From a virus: a stretch of 46,451 bases of DNA. Below are positions 32,573 to 39,923 of this stretch, piece by piece. Below the pieces are notes generated by a model. It was not told the DNA's origin, searched no databases, and was given only the letters and a program-made list of their open reading frames with translations. The stretch is taken from IMG/VR virus record IMGVR_UViG_3300017735_000018, positions 1 to 46,451 of that record; one strand, 5' to 3'. The position numbers were made by a program, and so were the translations under genes. Every line of letters starts with the position of its first letter. Position 1 is the first letter of the stretch.

Positions 32573-33952
32573 TTATTCTGCACAATCACTTTGAGGTTCA
32601 ATCGGTTGCTCCTCGAATAGGTTTGCCAAGTATTCATCTACATCTGCATCATCAAGAGCAGCATATGCATCAGACTTATCTTGTACATCACCCATTACTT
32701 GGAGGCTATAATAAAGAGAGGTTTGTGGAGACCGTAGCCACTCTTCAATAAATTCCTCATTCATTGTTGCCATATCTGACCACCAATTAAAAGAGTATCC
32801 GTGAAGAAGTCCACTGCTTTGGTACAGTTTCATAATACCGTCAGCAACAGCTTTGTAGTTATCCCATCCAACTTCGGATGCGATTTCTACTTCGCCATAA
32901 TCATAAGTTTGAACACCAAAGGTTCCAGAATCACGGTCAACTGTCCGTGCAATAGGTGGTGCGATCTCAGGAGTACAAGTGAACCCGTCAGTGTCCTGTG
33001 AGCGGTAGCTACAAGACGCTGTGGGAGCGATAGCAAACGCTCGAACCATATTGTGTTGGCGAGCTATTTCAGAGGCTTCCTTGATGCCTTGAGCAATGCG
33101 TGTGACTAGCTCGTAGGCAACGGTTGCTCTGGTGTCGTTGTTATTGAAGTGTTCAAGTGCACGTCCAAATTGCTCGTAACTAACGTTGTATCTCCGCAAG
33201 AGATTTGCGAGACCCAATACTCCAAGTCCAACCTGTCGATCAGAGGTAGAAGGTAGGTACTCTCCAGTCTCTCCAACACCTGTCTTTGCATGTAACTCAC
33301 AAAGTTCTTGCATCCCGACACGGTAAGCTTTTGGGATGTCTTCATATGTACAGGCTCCAAGACAGACGTGCTGTAACAAGCAAGTCCCGCGACTTGGCAG
33401 GTACACTTCAAGGCAAACGTTTCCACGTATTCTCTTTGTTCCTTCATACTTAACTTTATTCAGCCAGACATCACCGGCTTTGATTGCTTGTAATAGTTTT
33501 GCTTTTGTATTGGCAGACATATCCTTCCACCATTCATCAGTGATGTTTACACATCGCTTCACCCATGGCAGTTGCTCACGTGGTGTGGTGATGAACTCAT
33601 TGATGTCAGGATGCGATGCGTCAAGGTGGAGAACTATCGCACCGTTCTTGTATTTTCCTCCACGTCTGAGAGTTTCATTGAGGCTACTATAAATCCTTCC
33701 AAACGATACTGGACCTGAAGCAATAAGTCCGCTGCCATTGTCGCTTCCTCTCGGTCGTAGTCTTGAAAGGTGGATCGCGCATCCAGCGCCATTACGGAGT
33801 GCATGAGAGGCGAAACGCCATGAGTCTTCGATTCCATTAGGACCCTCCATTGAGTCTTCAACAACAAATACTGTGCAGGACACTGGCAAGCGTCCTTCGG
33901 GATCATCGATCCAAGATTGCACCCTTCCGGTGCGGGAGATAAGATTAGGCAT
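32573..33952 (-). CDS. nrdA: Ribonucleotide reductase alpha subunit (class I-like)
   Basis: The 459-residue catalytic subunit is compact and lacks the N-terminal ATP-cone of larger enzymes. The active-site loop reads NVCLE (Asn178, Cys180, Glu182), with redox cysteines at Cys26 (PVSCTVF) and Cys191 or Cys197 (GTCLLQHVC). The phosphate-binding APTASCSY and the barrel stretch GAIVLHLDASHPDINEF are also present. It reduces ribonucleotides for phage DNA synthesis. Such short phage alpha subunits have been mistaken for class II because of length; the neighbouring nrdB supports class I. It overlaps the MazG-like stop by eight bases. Confidence 0.9.
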   Translation of the reverse strand: MPNLISRTGRVQSWIDDPEGRLPVSCTVFVVEDSMEGPNGIEDSWRFASHALRNGAGCAIHLSRLRPRGSDNGSGLIASGPVSFGRIYSSLNETLRRGGKYKNGAIVLHLDASHPDINEFITTPREQLPWVKRCVNITDEWWKDMSANTKAKLLQAIKAGDVWLNKVKYEGTKRIRGNVCLEVYLPSRGTCLLQHVCLGACTYEDIPKAYRVGMQELCELHAKTGVGETGEYLPSTSDRQVGLGVLGLANLLRRYNVSYEQFGRALEHFNNNDTRATVAYELVTRIAQGIKEASEIARQHNMVRAFAIAPTASCSYRSQDTDGFTCTPEIAPPIARTVDRDSGTFGVQTYDYGEVEIASEVGWDNYKAVADGIMKLYQSSGLLHGYSFNWWSDMATMNEEFIEEWLRSPQTSLYYSLQVMGDVQDKSDAYAALDDADVDEYLANLFEEQPIEPQSDCAE

Positions 33953-34328
33953 TTACTAGATCTTTCAAATTAGGTGGTTGATATTCTGGTCCTTTTAAGA
34001 CCTTGCCATCTGCTCGTCGAATAGGCTTACCATCCAGACCAAGCTTTGACATGTTTGATTTATGGACACGATCCAAAGCCTCCTCTAAATCCCATTCCAT
34101 ATTCTCTGCATATTGAAAGCAGACATACACAAGATCTGCTAGTTCTTTTAATTCATTTTCGTACGGCTCATTATTAACAGCTGATCTAAACTCTTCAAAC
34201 TCTTCAGCGATCAAAGCCAGTTGCATAGTCCGGTTCTCCAATGAGTTCTGGGTCCCATAAGCCAGCCGAAACTGCATTGCTTGATCGGATAGTGACTGAC
34301 TGACACAATGGCGTGTGTTGGAGTTCAT
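33945..34328 (-). CDS. mazG: MazG-like nucleotide pyrophosphohydrolase
   Basis: I start at ATG 34328 (127 residues); a longer frame upstream is shadowed by the DUF3310 gene. The MazG/all-alpha NTP pyrophosphatase motif is clear: IAEEFEEF, then ELKELADLVYVCFQYAE (the EExxE...ExxD metal site). The C-terminal part DRVHKSNMSKLGLDGKPIRR and GKVLKGPEYQPP is typical of phage MazG-like proteins. They hydrolyse (d)NTPs or related nucleotides. It lies next to nrdA and so fits nucleotide metabolism. Its first 125 bases overlap the DUF3310 gene in another frame. Confidence 0.9.
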   Translation of the reverse strand: MNSNTRHCVSQSLSDQAMQFRLAYGTQNSLENRTMQLALIAEEFEEFRSAVNNEPYENELKELADLVYVCFQYAENMEWDLEEALDRVHKSNMSKLGLDGKPIRRADGKVLKGPEYQPPNLKDLVNA

Positions 34329-34506
34329 TTTCAAGATAGTGGATAGCTTTTTTAAGGTCTTCCGCTTTCGTTGCAGGAGACTTGTGACCGGCTCTGCAAA
34401 TATATTTAATAGCATTACCAAGATGATAGTTGAGGTCTTGGTCTCTAATGAAATCCCAAACCTCAATGTTGCCACGGGTGTAGTGACTGGGTGATTTGTT
34501 TACCAT
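34204..34506 (-). CDS. DUF3310 family protein
   Basis: The 100-residue protein has the DUF3310 pattern SPSHYTRGNIEVWDFIRDQD, then GNAIKYICRAGHK and EDLKKAIHYLENEL in its first 65 residues. DUF3310 proteins are common in phages beside nucleotide-metabolism genes; some related phage proteins are inhibitors or SaV-like factors, but no role is established here. The final 40 residues run over the start of the MazG-like gene and have no family match. They are probably overprinted sequence. The ATG overlaps the stop of the NblA-like gene. Confidence 0.85.
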   Translation of the reverse strand: MVNKSPSHYTRGNIEVWDFIRDQDLNYHLGNAIKYICRAGHKSPATKAEDLKKAIHYLENELQHTPLCQSVTIRSSNAVSAGLWDPELIGEPDYATGFDR

Positions 34507-34649
34507 TGAGCCAATAAGTTTTTAACGTTGTTGCCTAAGACAAAACACTGACGTTGTAGTGCAAGTAGAATAGTAATCATATCTTCTCTACTTGCTTTCT
34601 CTAATCCGTCTTCCAGTTGTCTCATCTTAAACTCTTGCTCCATCGTCAT
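34500..34649 (-). CDS. nblA: NblA-like phycobilisome degradation protein
   Basis: I start at ATG 34649, one base after the exonuclease stop; upstream ATGs fall inside that gene. The 49-residue product begins MTMEQEFKMRQLEDGLEKAS and ends NNVKNLLAQW. It follows the NblA pattern: (V/M)EQEF(K/Q)(M/L)R near the N-terminus, S-R-E-(D/Q) at the turn, then a second helix ending LL.QW, as in host NblA (EQEFQLR...SREQ...LKHQW). NblA directs phycobilisomes to Clp protease. Phage homologues are known from freshwater myoviruses and marine cyanophages. The length is slightly below host NblA (about 55-65). The family call is by eye and should be tested by profile search. Confidence 0.7.
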   Translation of the reverse strand: MTMEQEFKMRQLEDGLEKASREDMITILLALQRQCFVLGNNVKNLLAQW

Positions 34650-34650
34650 G

Positions 34651-35367
34651 TCAGTCACCGGAAACGGTGGGACTGAAGAGGATCGGTTGTTTGTCATAGT
34701 CTTTAGAGGTGAGGATCTTTGCAAGACGTGCGTTTCGTAAAGCATCCTCTTCTGTCAGACCTTTTTGTTTGAATGCTTTGACAACACTATTCCAAGTGTA
34801 TCCATTATCAGCAAAAAATTTTGCGCTAGTTTTTATGCCGTAGCCGGGTGCTCCTGAGTAACCATCAGTAGAGTCACCTGCAAGTGTTTGGATCAGGAAC
34901 CATTCCCATCCTTCTTGCTCAGTAATAGTGAAGGTTTCAGTTAGATTGTACAACGTACCAGGTATCTGTTTCATATCCTTATCAGGAGATACAATAATGC
35001 AGTCATCATTCGATGTTGCATAAATACCCATGGCATCGTCTGCTTCTAAGGTAGGCATCCTGATTAATGGATAGTTGTCAGCAAGCTTGTTTATTACTCG
35101 CTTATAGCCGCATGGCTTCTTCCTGTTACGATGACCCTTGTAGTCAGGATCAACCATTTTACGGAAGTTGATAGAGTCACTAAAGAATAGGATTAGTTCT
35201 CCATCAAAGTATTGGTTTTTAATTTTGTTCAATTCACGGATAGTATTGCCATAGGCTTCCTTGAATGAACTTCCAACTACAATTACATCATCACCATAAT
35301 CAATGTCGTATTCTGCTGATGCACAGCATTTATATACGATGTAATCAGCATCTATTAGTAGTTTCAT
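34651..35367 (-). CDS. 5'-3' exonuclease (T7 gp6-like)
   Basis: The 238-residue protein belongs to the FEN/5' nuclease superfamily. It begins MKLLIDADYIVYKCC (first metal Asp). Further marks are FFSDSINFRKMVDPDYKGHR, then LEADDAMGIYA, CIIVSPDKDMKQIPG and AGDSTDGYSGAPGYGIKTSAK, the last being the helix-hairpin-helix DNA-binding part. T7 gp6 degrades host DNA, recycling nucleotides, and removes RNA primers. It follows the DNA polymerase and precedes nblA, the normal replication-module order. Confidence 0.92.
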   Translation of the reverse strand: MKLLIDADYIVYKCCASAEYDIDYGDDVIVVGSSFKEAYGNTIRELNKIKNQYFDGELILFFSDSINFRKMVDPDYKGHRNRKKPCGYKRVINKLADNYPLIRMPTLEADDAMGIYATSNDDCIIVSPDKDMKQIPGTLYNLTETFTITEQEGWEWFLIQTLAGDSTDGYSGAPGYGIKTSAKFFADNGYTWNSVVKAFKQKGLTEEDALRNARLAKILTSKDYDKQPILFSPTVSGD

Positions 35368-35375
35368 TTAGTGGT

Positions 35376-36713
35376 TTAATGGGTAGTACTCCAGTTATCT
35401 CCTTGCACTGCTTCTGCTTCGATTTTAATCCGTAAGTTGTAGTATTCTCCAGCCTCGATAGCGCTAAGTACCAAGGATGAACGTAAATCTTCGACATGTT
35501 TTGGTTCTACTTCAAATTGTAATTCGTCGTGTACAAAAGCTAACTGACTACAGCAAAGCTTTAGTTCTTTTATGTGGTCTTGATTGATCACCATCCATCG
35601 TTTAGCGATCGTGGCGGCTCCGCTCTGAAGCAAGAAATTTAATGCCTTGTGAGGTGAATCAACCGCAATTTTTCTTCCATCGAGAGATCGTATGGAGCCT
35701 TGTTCCGCAACTTTCTTAATTGCTTCCAAGAGTTCACCGAGTCCTTCAATAGCTTCCACATATGCTGATCTAATCTCTTTACCTTTGCGTTTGGCAGCTG
35801 ATGTTGATAGTTGTGGGTCATAAGAATGTCCTATTTTTTCATCACCCGCTCCATACAGCATTGCGTAGCTTACGGTTTTTACTTGTCGCCTTGAAATTCC
35901 AATTTTGTCGGCATTGACTTGGTGGATGTCATCTTCAAGTAATAACTTTGCGTATCTCCCTTCGTCATAACGAGCAAGGTAATGAGCGAGCATACGAAGC
36001 TCAATCCCAGACAAGTCAGCGCCGACCATAGTGAGACCTTCGCTTGGAATAAAGAGTCGTCGAAATCTTACATCAGAATTTACTTGGGCGAGGTTTGGAT
36101 TACGATGAGCACAACGATGGGTATTAGTAGATACACTGCAATGATGATGTAATCTGCCATTAGTCGTACATAGCTTCAGCCAAGCGTTCGCGCCTTGAGA
36201 GACTTGACCAAGCATTTTCGTTACCGTCAAACATCTCAGAAACATCATAGAAATCTCTGACCCTATCTCTTTCAGAATCACTTCGTCGATGATAGGTTTC
36301 CCAGTAGTTGTCAGCTGGATCGGAATCCAGCCATAGTATGTTTGCAATATCCATGCAATGTGATCTCTTGAGGTTGGATTAAATTCTTTCAGTCGAGTAA
36401 TGGGTGCACCCTTGACATATCCCTGTGTGCGGTTATCTCGTTTCGGAGTGAATTCTCCTCCTCTAACGTAAGGGTGTCGCCGTCGAAGTATCTCTTGAGT
36501 GTCTCGAAGTTCTTGTTCGAGAGTCGATGTAAGTTTCCATGCAGCAGGTTCATCAAATCGCCAGCCATGTATCTCCTGTTGAGTAAGTATTTCCTGAACT
36601 CGATGTTCTAACGAGATCCATTCAGGTATGGTGTAAAGTGTTTCCAAAGTTTGGTGGTGACGTGTACATCTTGTATGCAGTAATCTTCCATCTCTTGTGA
36701 CCAGTCTTTCCAA
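35376..36713 (-). CDS. DNA polymerase, polymerase domain (T7 gp5-like), separate frame
   Basis: This frame holds the family A polymerase domain. Motif A is GADLSGIELRMLAHYLARYD. Motif B is RRQVKTVSYAMLYGAGDEKI, with Tyr at the position of T7 Tyr526. Motif C is LAFVHDELQFEVEP. Homology begins at PEWISLEHRVQEIL (from about 36626). The first 29 residues are a shadow of the exonuclease frame, and no ATG lies between, so an independent start is unclear. The exonuclease domain is in the -1-related frame just upstream. Expression needs a -1 frameshift, an unusual start, or the break is a mutation or sequence error. Confidence 0.88.
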   Translation of the reverse strand: MERLVTRDGRLLHTRCTRHHQTLETLYTIPEWISLEHRVQEILTQQEIHGWRFDEPAAWKLTSTLEQELRDTQEILRRRHPYVRGGEFTPKRDNRTQGYVKGAPITRLKEFNPTSRDHIAWILQTYYGWIPIQLTTTGKPIIDEVILKEIGSEISMMFLRCLTVTKMLGQVSQGANAWLKLCTTNGRLHHHCSVSTNTHRCAHRNPNLAQVNSDVRFRRLFIPSEGLTMVGADLSGIELRMLAHYLARYDEGRYAKLLLEDDIHQVNADKIGISRRQVKTVSYAMLYGAGDEKIGHSYDPQLSTSAAKRKGKEIRSAYVEAIEGLGELLEAIKKVAEQGSIRSLDGRKIAVDSPHKALNFLLQSGAATIAKRWMVINQDHIKELKLCCSQLAFVHDELQFEVEPKHVEDLRSSLVLSAIEAGEYYNLRIKIEAEAVQGDNWSTTH

Positions 36714-37138
36714 TCAGAACTGGCACCGAATGAACCTTTAAATTCACCTAATCTGTAACCGTAGGACTCTAAAGAATGTCTGCCGTATAACTTCAACGGC
36801 ATATGCTTCCAATTATGTTTCTTGTCTACCTTGATCATATCCGGATGGTATAACCTAGATAAAAGTAAAGTATCAATAGTGATACCAGGAGACTTAAACC
36901 AACCGTAAAGTTTCCGAATAACAGGAAGATCGTAGCCAATAATGTTGTGCCCGATAACCAGATCAGCATCCTGGAGTCGTTGTATCCCACGTACAACAGG
37001 CTCCTGAGAACCCGTGTCGTTGTATGTGATAGTTTTCTCAGTATCGAGATCATGAATAGCTAGACAGTGAACAGTAGATACATCTCTTAGAAACCCATTA
37101 GTCTCTAAATCAAAAACAAGACTCACTTCCCTGTCCAT
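36608..37138 (-). CDS. DNA polymerase, 3'-5' exonuclease domain, separate frame
   Basis: The 176-residue frame carries the complete proofreading domain of a T7 gp5-like polymerase. Exo I is VFDLETNG, exo II is DLVIGHNIIGYDLPVIRKLYGW and exo III is YCIQDVHVTTKLW, with all the metal-binding acids. It runs into KHFTPYL and then stops four codons later (NGSR), exactly where a T7-like polymerase should pass into the polymerase domain. That domain continues in another frame. It could act as a split subunit or be half of one interrupted gene. It overlaps the preceding small gene by 16 bases. Confidence 0.88.
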   Translation of the reverse strand: MDREVSLVFDLETNGFLRDVSTVHCLAIHDLDTEKTITYNDTGSQEPVVRGIQRLQDADLVIGHNIIGYDLPVIRKLYGWFKSPGITIDTLLLSRLYHPDMIKVDKKHNWKHMPLKLYGRHSLESYGYRLGEFKGSFGASSDWKDWSQEMEDYCIQDVHVTTKLWKHFTPYLNGSR

Positions 37139-37317
37139 ACGTAGGTCTTATCAACGAACTGTGCTCGCTTGATAGCCTCCTCAGTAGGTGGTTTAGGTTT
37201 GTTTAATTCAGGCACAGCAATACGAAAAGCTAGACCTTCTTCTTCAAAGTGTTTGTTCATCTCTATGTACTCAGAAATCTGTTGATGGGTTAAATTCTTC
37301 TTCTGGTTCTGTTTCAT
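37123..37317 (-). CDS. Small protein between helicase and DNA polymerase
   Basis: The frame is 64 residues from ATG 37317; ATG 37263, just after the helicase stop, gives 45 residues and avoids a 47-base overlap. The unique part reads MNKHFEEEGLAFRIAVPELN followed by a KPKPPTEEAIKRAQ helix and FVDKTYVWTGK. It is charged and small, with no recognised family. T7 also carries small genes between helicase and polymerase. Position and tight spacing support coding; the function is unknown. Confidence 0.6.
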   Translation of the reverse strand: MKQNQKKNLTHQQISEYIEMNKHFEEEGLAFRIAVPELNKPKPPTEEAIKRAQFVDKTYVWTGK

Positions 37318-38881
37318 TAAACTTACAAGTTTCTAAATCATACGCGAGTGTACAGGCTACGCCAGTTTCGCCTGAATAACGATTTTTAAGGACTCTAACT
37401 GTCGTAGAACTTCCATCTTTGTCGGACTGTTGATCTCTCTCCAATCCAATGACACTATCGCTGAGTTGAGCAATAGCAGCAGATCCTCGCAATTGACCGA
37501 GTGTGACTCGTGCTCCTTCTTCATGATTTTTGTCGCCTCCTGAGCGACGTAAGTGTGATACAAGGAACAGGGCAATTCCAGTACGTTCAACCAATGACCT
37601 TAGTTTTGTCATGGTTGCATCAATCATTCGTCGCTCATCTCCTTCGAGACCAGACAACAAAATGGATAGGTGATCAAGAAATATGACTCGGCAATCTAGA
37701 CCCTGAGCAAGATACTCAATGCGACTATATATAACATCAGGATCGTAGGAGCCGAAGCCATCAAACAAATAGAGATTCCAATCAACCATCGTAGAATCGA
37801 ACGCTTCCGTAAGTTCTTCATGTGTAGGTTCTCCTAGATGTAATGCTTTACCTATCGCAGAAGACATCAAGCCTAAAGCGGTTCTCCTATTTGACTCCTC
37901 AAGAGCCAAGTAACCAACTCGTTCTCCTCTTTTAAGTAGAGAAGTTGCAAGTTCACGACAGAAGCTGGACTTGCCAATACCAGATCCCGCAGTGATTGTA
38001 ACAAGCTCTCCATACCTGATCCCGTGTGTAAGTCTTTGAAGACCGTCGAATGGATAGTCATGATCGTTAGGTGGATTAGGTGTAGTAATTTCGTTTAGAA
38101 GACTTTTGCCTTCTACAATTCCGTCAGGTCTGTAAAATGACCTGCTGTTAAACGCATCATCTATTGCAGCATAATCTCCTGCTTGTAATGCGTCTGAGAG
38201 GTCTTTATAAGCCTCTAATTTTGCGATGGAAACCTTACCAGGTGGTAAGACACCAGCTGCTGCTTTAGACGCATCACAGCCTGGCTCATCATTGTCAAAC
38301 CAAAGGAGAATTTCTTCATAATTTTGAAGAAACTCGAAGTTCTTTTGTACTGATTTTCTTGCACTGGTTGCTCCATTAGGTAGTGATACAACATCCCATG
38401 TTGGTCGTATTTGACCATAGGTAGCTGCATCTAGTTCTCCTTCAGTAATTACAATTCTCTTGCCATGTCCACGACAGAGATGCTGACCGAAGAATCGTCC
38501 ATCAGTCTCACCTTCATAGGAGAAGACTTTATTTAGGGTGCGTGTTTTTGCACCAATAAGTCGTCCGTCTTCATTGTGATAATGGAATCGTAAGGTATCA
38601 CCATCTCGGTAAATCTTAAACCTTTCACAGGTTGCTTCACTAAGTCCGCGTTTATCCAAACGGGTGGCGACACCTTTGTAATGGGTGGTCATAACGCTTT
38701 TTTTAGTAACAACAGTATCGTTGCCGGGAGACCATTCCTGACAAACAAAGCAAAAAGTGTGCTCATCTGTATAGACAGCTAAGCCGTCAGATGAGCCACA
38801 GCTAGGACATGCTTCATGTCTTATAAACTCAGAGGAACCATTCTCCTGGAATGTTTCCGAAGCTGGCCCATAGTATTTCAT
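37271..38881 (-). CDS. Primase/helicase (T7 gp4-like)
   Basis: The 536-residue bifunctional replication protein primes and unwinds DNA at the fork. The N-terminal zinc finger has Cys25, Cys28, Cys44 and Cys47. The TOPRIM primase has ITEGELDA (about 145-152) and WFDNDEPG (about 194-201). The RecA-like helicase has Walker A AGSGIGKSS (298-306), then VIFLDHLSIL and FLVSHLRR, with a final arginine-finger region RGSAAIAQLSDSVIGLERD. The C-terminus is acidic (EPEEEFNPSTDF), as in T7, for polymerase contact. It overlaps the endonuclease gene by 53 bases. Confidence 0.95.
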   Translation of the reverse strand: MKYYGPASETFQENGSSEFIRHEACPSCGSSDGLAVYTDEHTFCFVCQEWSPGNDTVVTKKSVMTTHYKGVATRLDKRGLSEATCERFKIYRDGDTLRFHYHNEDGRLIGAKTRTLNKVFSYEGETDGRFFGQHLCRGHGKRIVITEGELDAATYGQIRPTWDVVSLPNGATSARKSVQKNFEFLQNYEEILLWFDNDEPGCDASKAAAGVLPPGKVSIAKLEAYKDLSDALQAGDYAAIDDAFNSRSFYRPDGIVEGKSLLNEITTPNPPNDHDYPFDGLQRLTHGIRYGELVTITAGSGIGKSSFCRELATSLLKRGERVGYLALEESNRRTALGLMSSAIGKALHLGEPTHEELTEAFDSTMVDWNLYLFDGFGSYDPDVIYSRIEYLAQGLDCRVIFLDHLSILLSGLEGDERRMIDATMTKLRSLVERTGIALFLVSHLRRSGGDKNHEEGARVTLGQLRGSAAIAQLSDSVIGLERDQQSDKDGSSTTVRVLKNRYSGETGVACTLAYDLETCKFNETEPEEEFNPSTDF

Positions 38882-39182
38882 TTTTCTCGCACCATCGTGC
38901 GTACGTAGTCTTAGATTTTTTACTAATGGTATTAAAGGGTGCTTGAAAGACCATCCTTAGATCGATCTCTGGATGCTGCTGTTTGACGGCTTTAATCTTC
39001 CGACGATCCTCAGCCTCCCAGTACCCTTTGCACTCAAGATAGATGCCGTTAGGCAGAAGAAAATCAGGAGTGTAAATATGCTCAATCGTGTAGGGAATTT
39101 GTTTTGATTCATATTCATATTCAATTCCCAAGTCAACCATCAGATCAGCGACTTTCTCCTCTAGTCCTGACCGAAAAGCCAT
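38829..39182 (-). CDS. Endonuclease I, Holliday junction resolvase (T7 gp3-like)
   Basis: At 117 residues this is a compact T7 gp3. FRSGLEEKVADLMVDLGIEY and YTPDFLLPNGIYLECKGYWE match the T7 pattern, the latter giving the catalytic PD...(E)xK nuclease acids. HPEIDLRMVFQ and WCEKNEILWA follow, as in gp3. It resolves branched DNA before packaging and breaks host DNA. The ATG overlaps the hli stop, and the 3' end overlaps the helicase start. Confidence 0.93.
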   Translation of the reverse strand: MAFRSGLEEKVADLMVDLGIEYEYESKQIPYTIEHIYTPDFLLPNGIYLECKGYWEAEDRRKIKAVKQQHPEIDLRMVFQAPFNTISKKSKTTYARWCEKNEILWASFGNIPGEWFL

Positions 39183-39373
39183 TACCAGATCCCAGGAATG
39201 AGCTGGCCGGTAAAGGCGTATGCACCCAGTGCCGCGACCATACCAAGCATAGCCAAGCGTCCATTAAGCTTTTCAGCCTTTTCATTGTGTGTTTCAGTGA
39301 TGTCCATACTTTTCATTGGTGGTTCTTTTGCGAATAAGTTCAAGCGTCCTTGATCTTCAGAAGTCAGAGTCAT
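39182..39373 (-). CDS. hli: High-light-inducible protein
   Basis: The 63-residue protein has the Hli/chlorophyll-binding motif EKLNGRLAMLGMVAALGAYA (Glu34-x-x-Asn37-Gly-Arg39) in one membrane helix, followed by TGQLIPG. Hli proteins bind chlorophyll and carotenoid in thylakoids and protect against excess light; in cyanophages they support host photosystems. The start at 39373 overlaps ssb by 17 bases; an internal ATG at 39316 would give a 44-residue core. The gene sits in the replication module between ssb and endonuclease I, away from psbA, so it is likely expressed earlier. Confidence 0.95.
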   Translation of the reverse strand: MTLTSEDQGRLNLFAKEPPMKSMDITETHNEKAEKLNGRLAMLGMVAALGAYAFTGQLIPGIW

Positions 39374-39923
39374 TTGATTCTTCAGTAGAAGTTACATTTG
39401 GATCAGCTGCTTTATAGCCTTGTGTGTTGCCAAACAATGCAGCAACATCGTCTGTACTCATGTCTCCTGTGTCAACTCCTGCTTCAGAGTTGAGAGACAC
39501 AATCTGCACACCCACAAGTTTAAGTGAAGTGCCATAAGTAGTGCCATCCTTGAGAATGTATGGCTTCTGATAGAACGCGACCTTGACCTTTGACCCAGAA
39601 TATAGAGGTGTTGACTCGTCTGTAACTGGAGTTCCTTCAGTGTCAACAATAGGTGGCTTGTTGGTCTCATTCCATGAGAACTTGACTTTGTATTGTCCAT
39701 TGGATACCTCCTCCCATGGCTCAGGCTTACATACACTGCGCTTAGGATTCTTCAATTTGGATTCACACCATTTAAGGGTTTCAATCCGATCATCTTCGAG
39801 TGTATCAATTACATCTTGACCAACAGTAGTAGCAAGAGAATAACCAAATTTACTCGGCTTAAGTACAGCTTGAAAACCTTCGAGGATGACAGGCTGTTCA
39901 GTTTTAATAATGTTGCGTGGCAT
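39357..39923 (-). CDS. ssb: Single-stranded DNA-binding protein (T7 gp2.5-like)
   Basis: The 188-residue protein matches T7 gp2.5 in size, place and ends. The OB-fold region includes YKVKFSWNETNKPPIVD and SKVKVAFYQKPYILKDGTTYG followed by SLKLVGVQIV. The C-terminus is acidic (EESNDSDF) and finishes in the aromatic Phe that T7 gp2.5 uses to contact polymerase and helicase. It protects single strands and aids annealing. It begins one base after the RNA polymerase stop. Confidence 0.92.
   Translation of the reverse strand: MPRNIIKTEQPVILEGFQAVLKPSKFGYSLATTVGQDVIDTLEDDRIETLKWCESKLKNPKRSVCKPEPWEEVSNGQYKVKFSWNETNKPPIVDTEGTPVTDESTPLYSGSKVKVAFYQKPYILKDGTTYGTSLKLVGVQIVSLNSEAGVDTGDMSTDDVAALFGNTQGYKAADPNVTSTEESNDSDF

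Noticed and set aside
36610-36660. Programmed -1 frameshift signal in the DNA polymerase
   Set aside because: I looked for an X-XXY-YYZ heptamer in the exonuclease frame across the overlap and found none, so the mechanism is left open rather than called.
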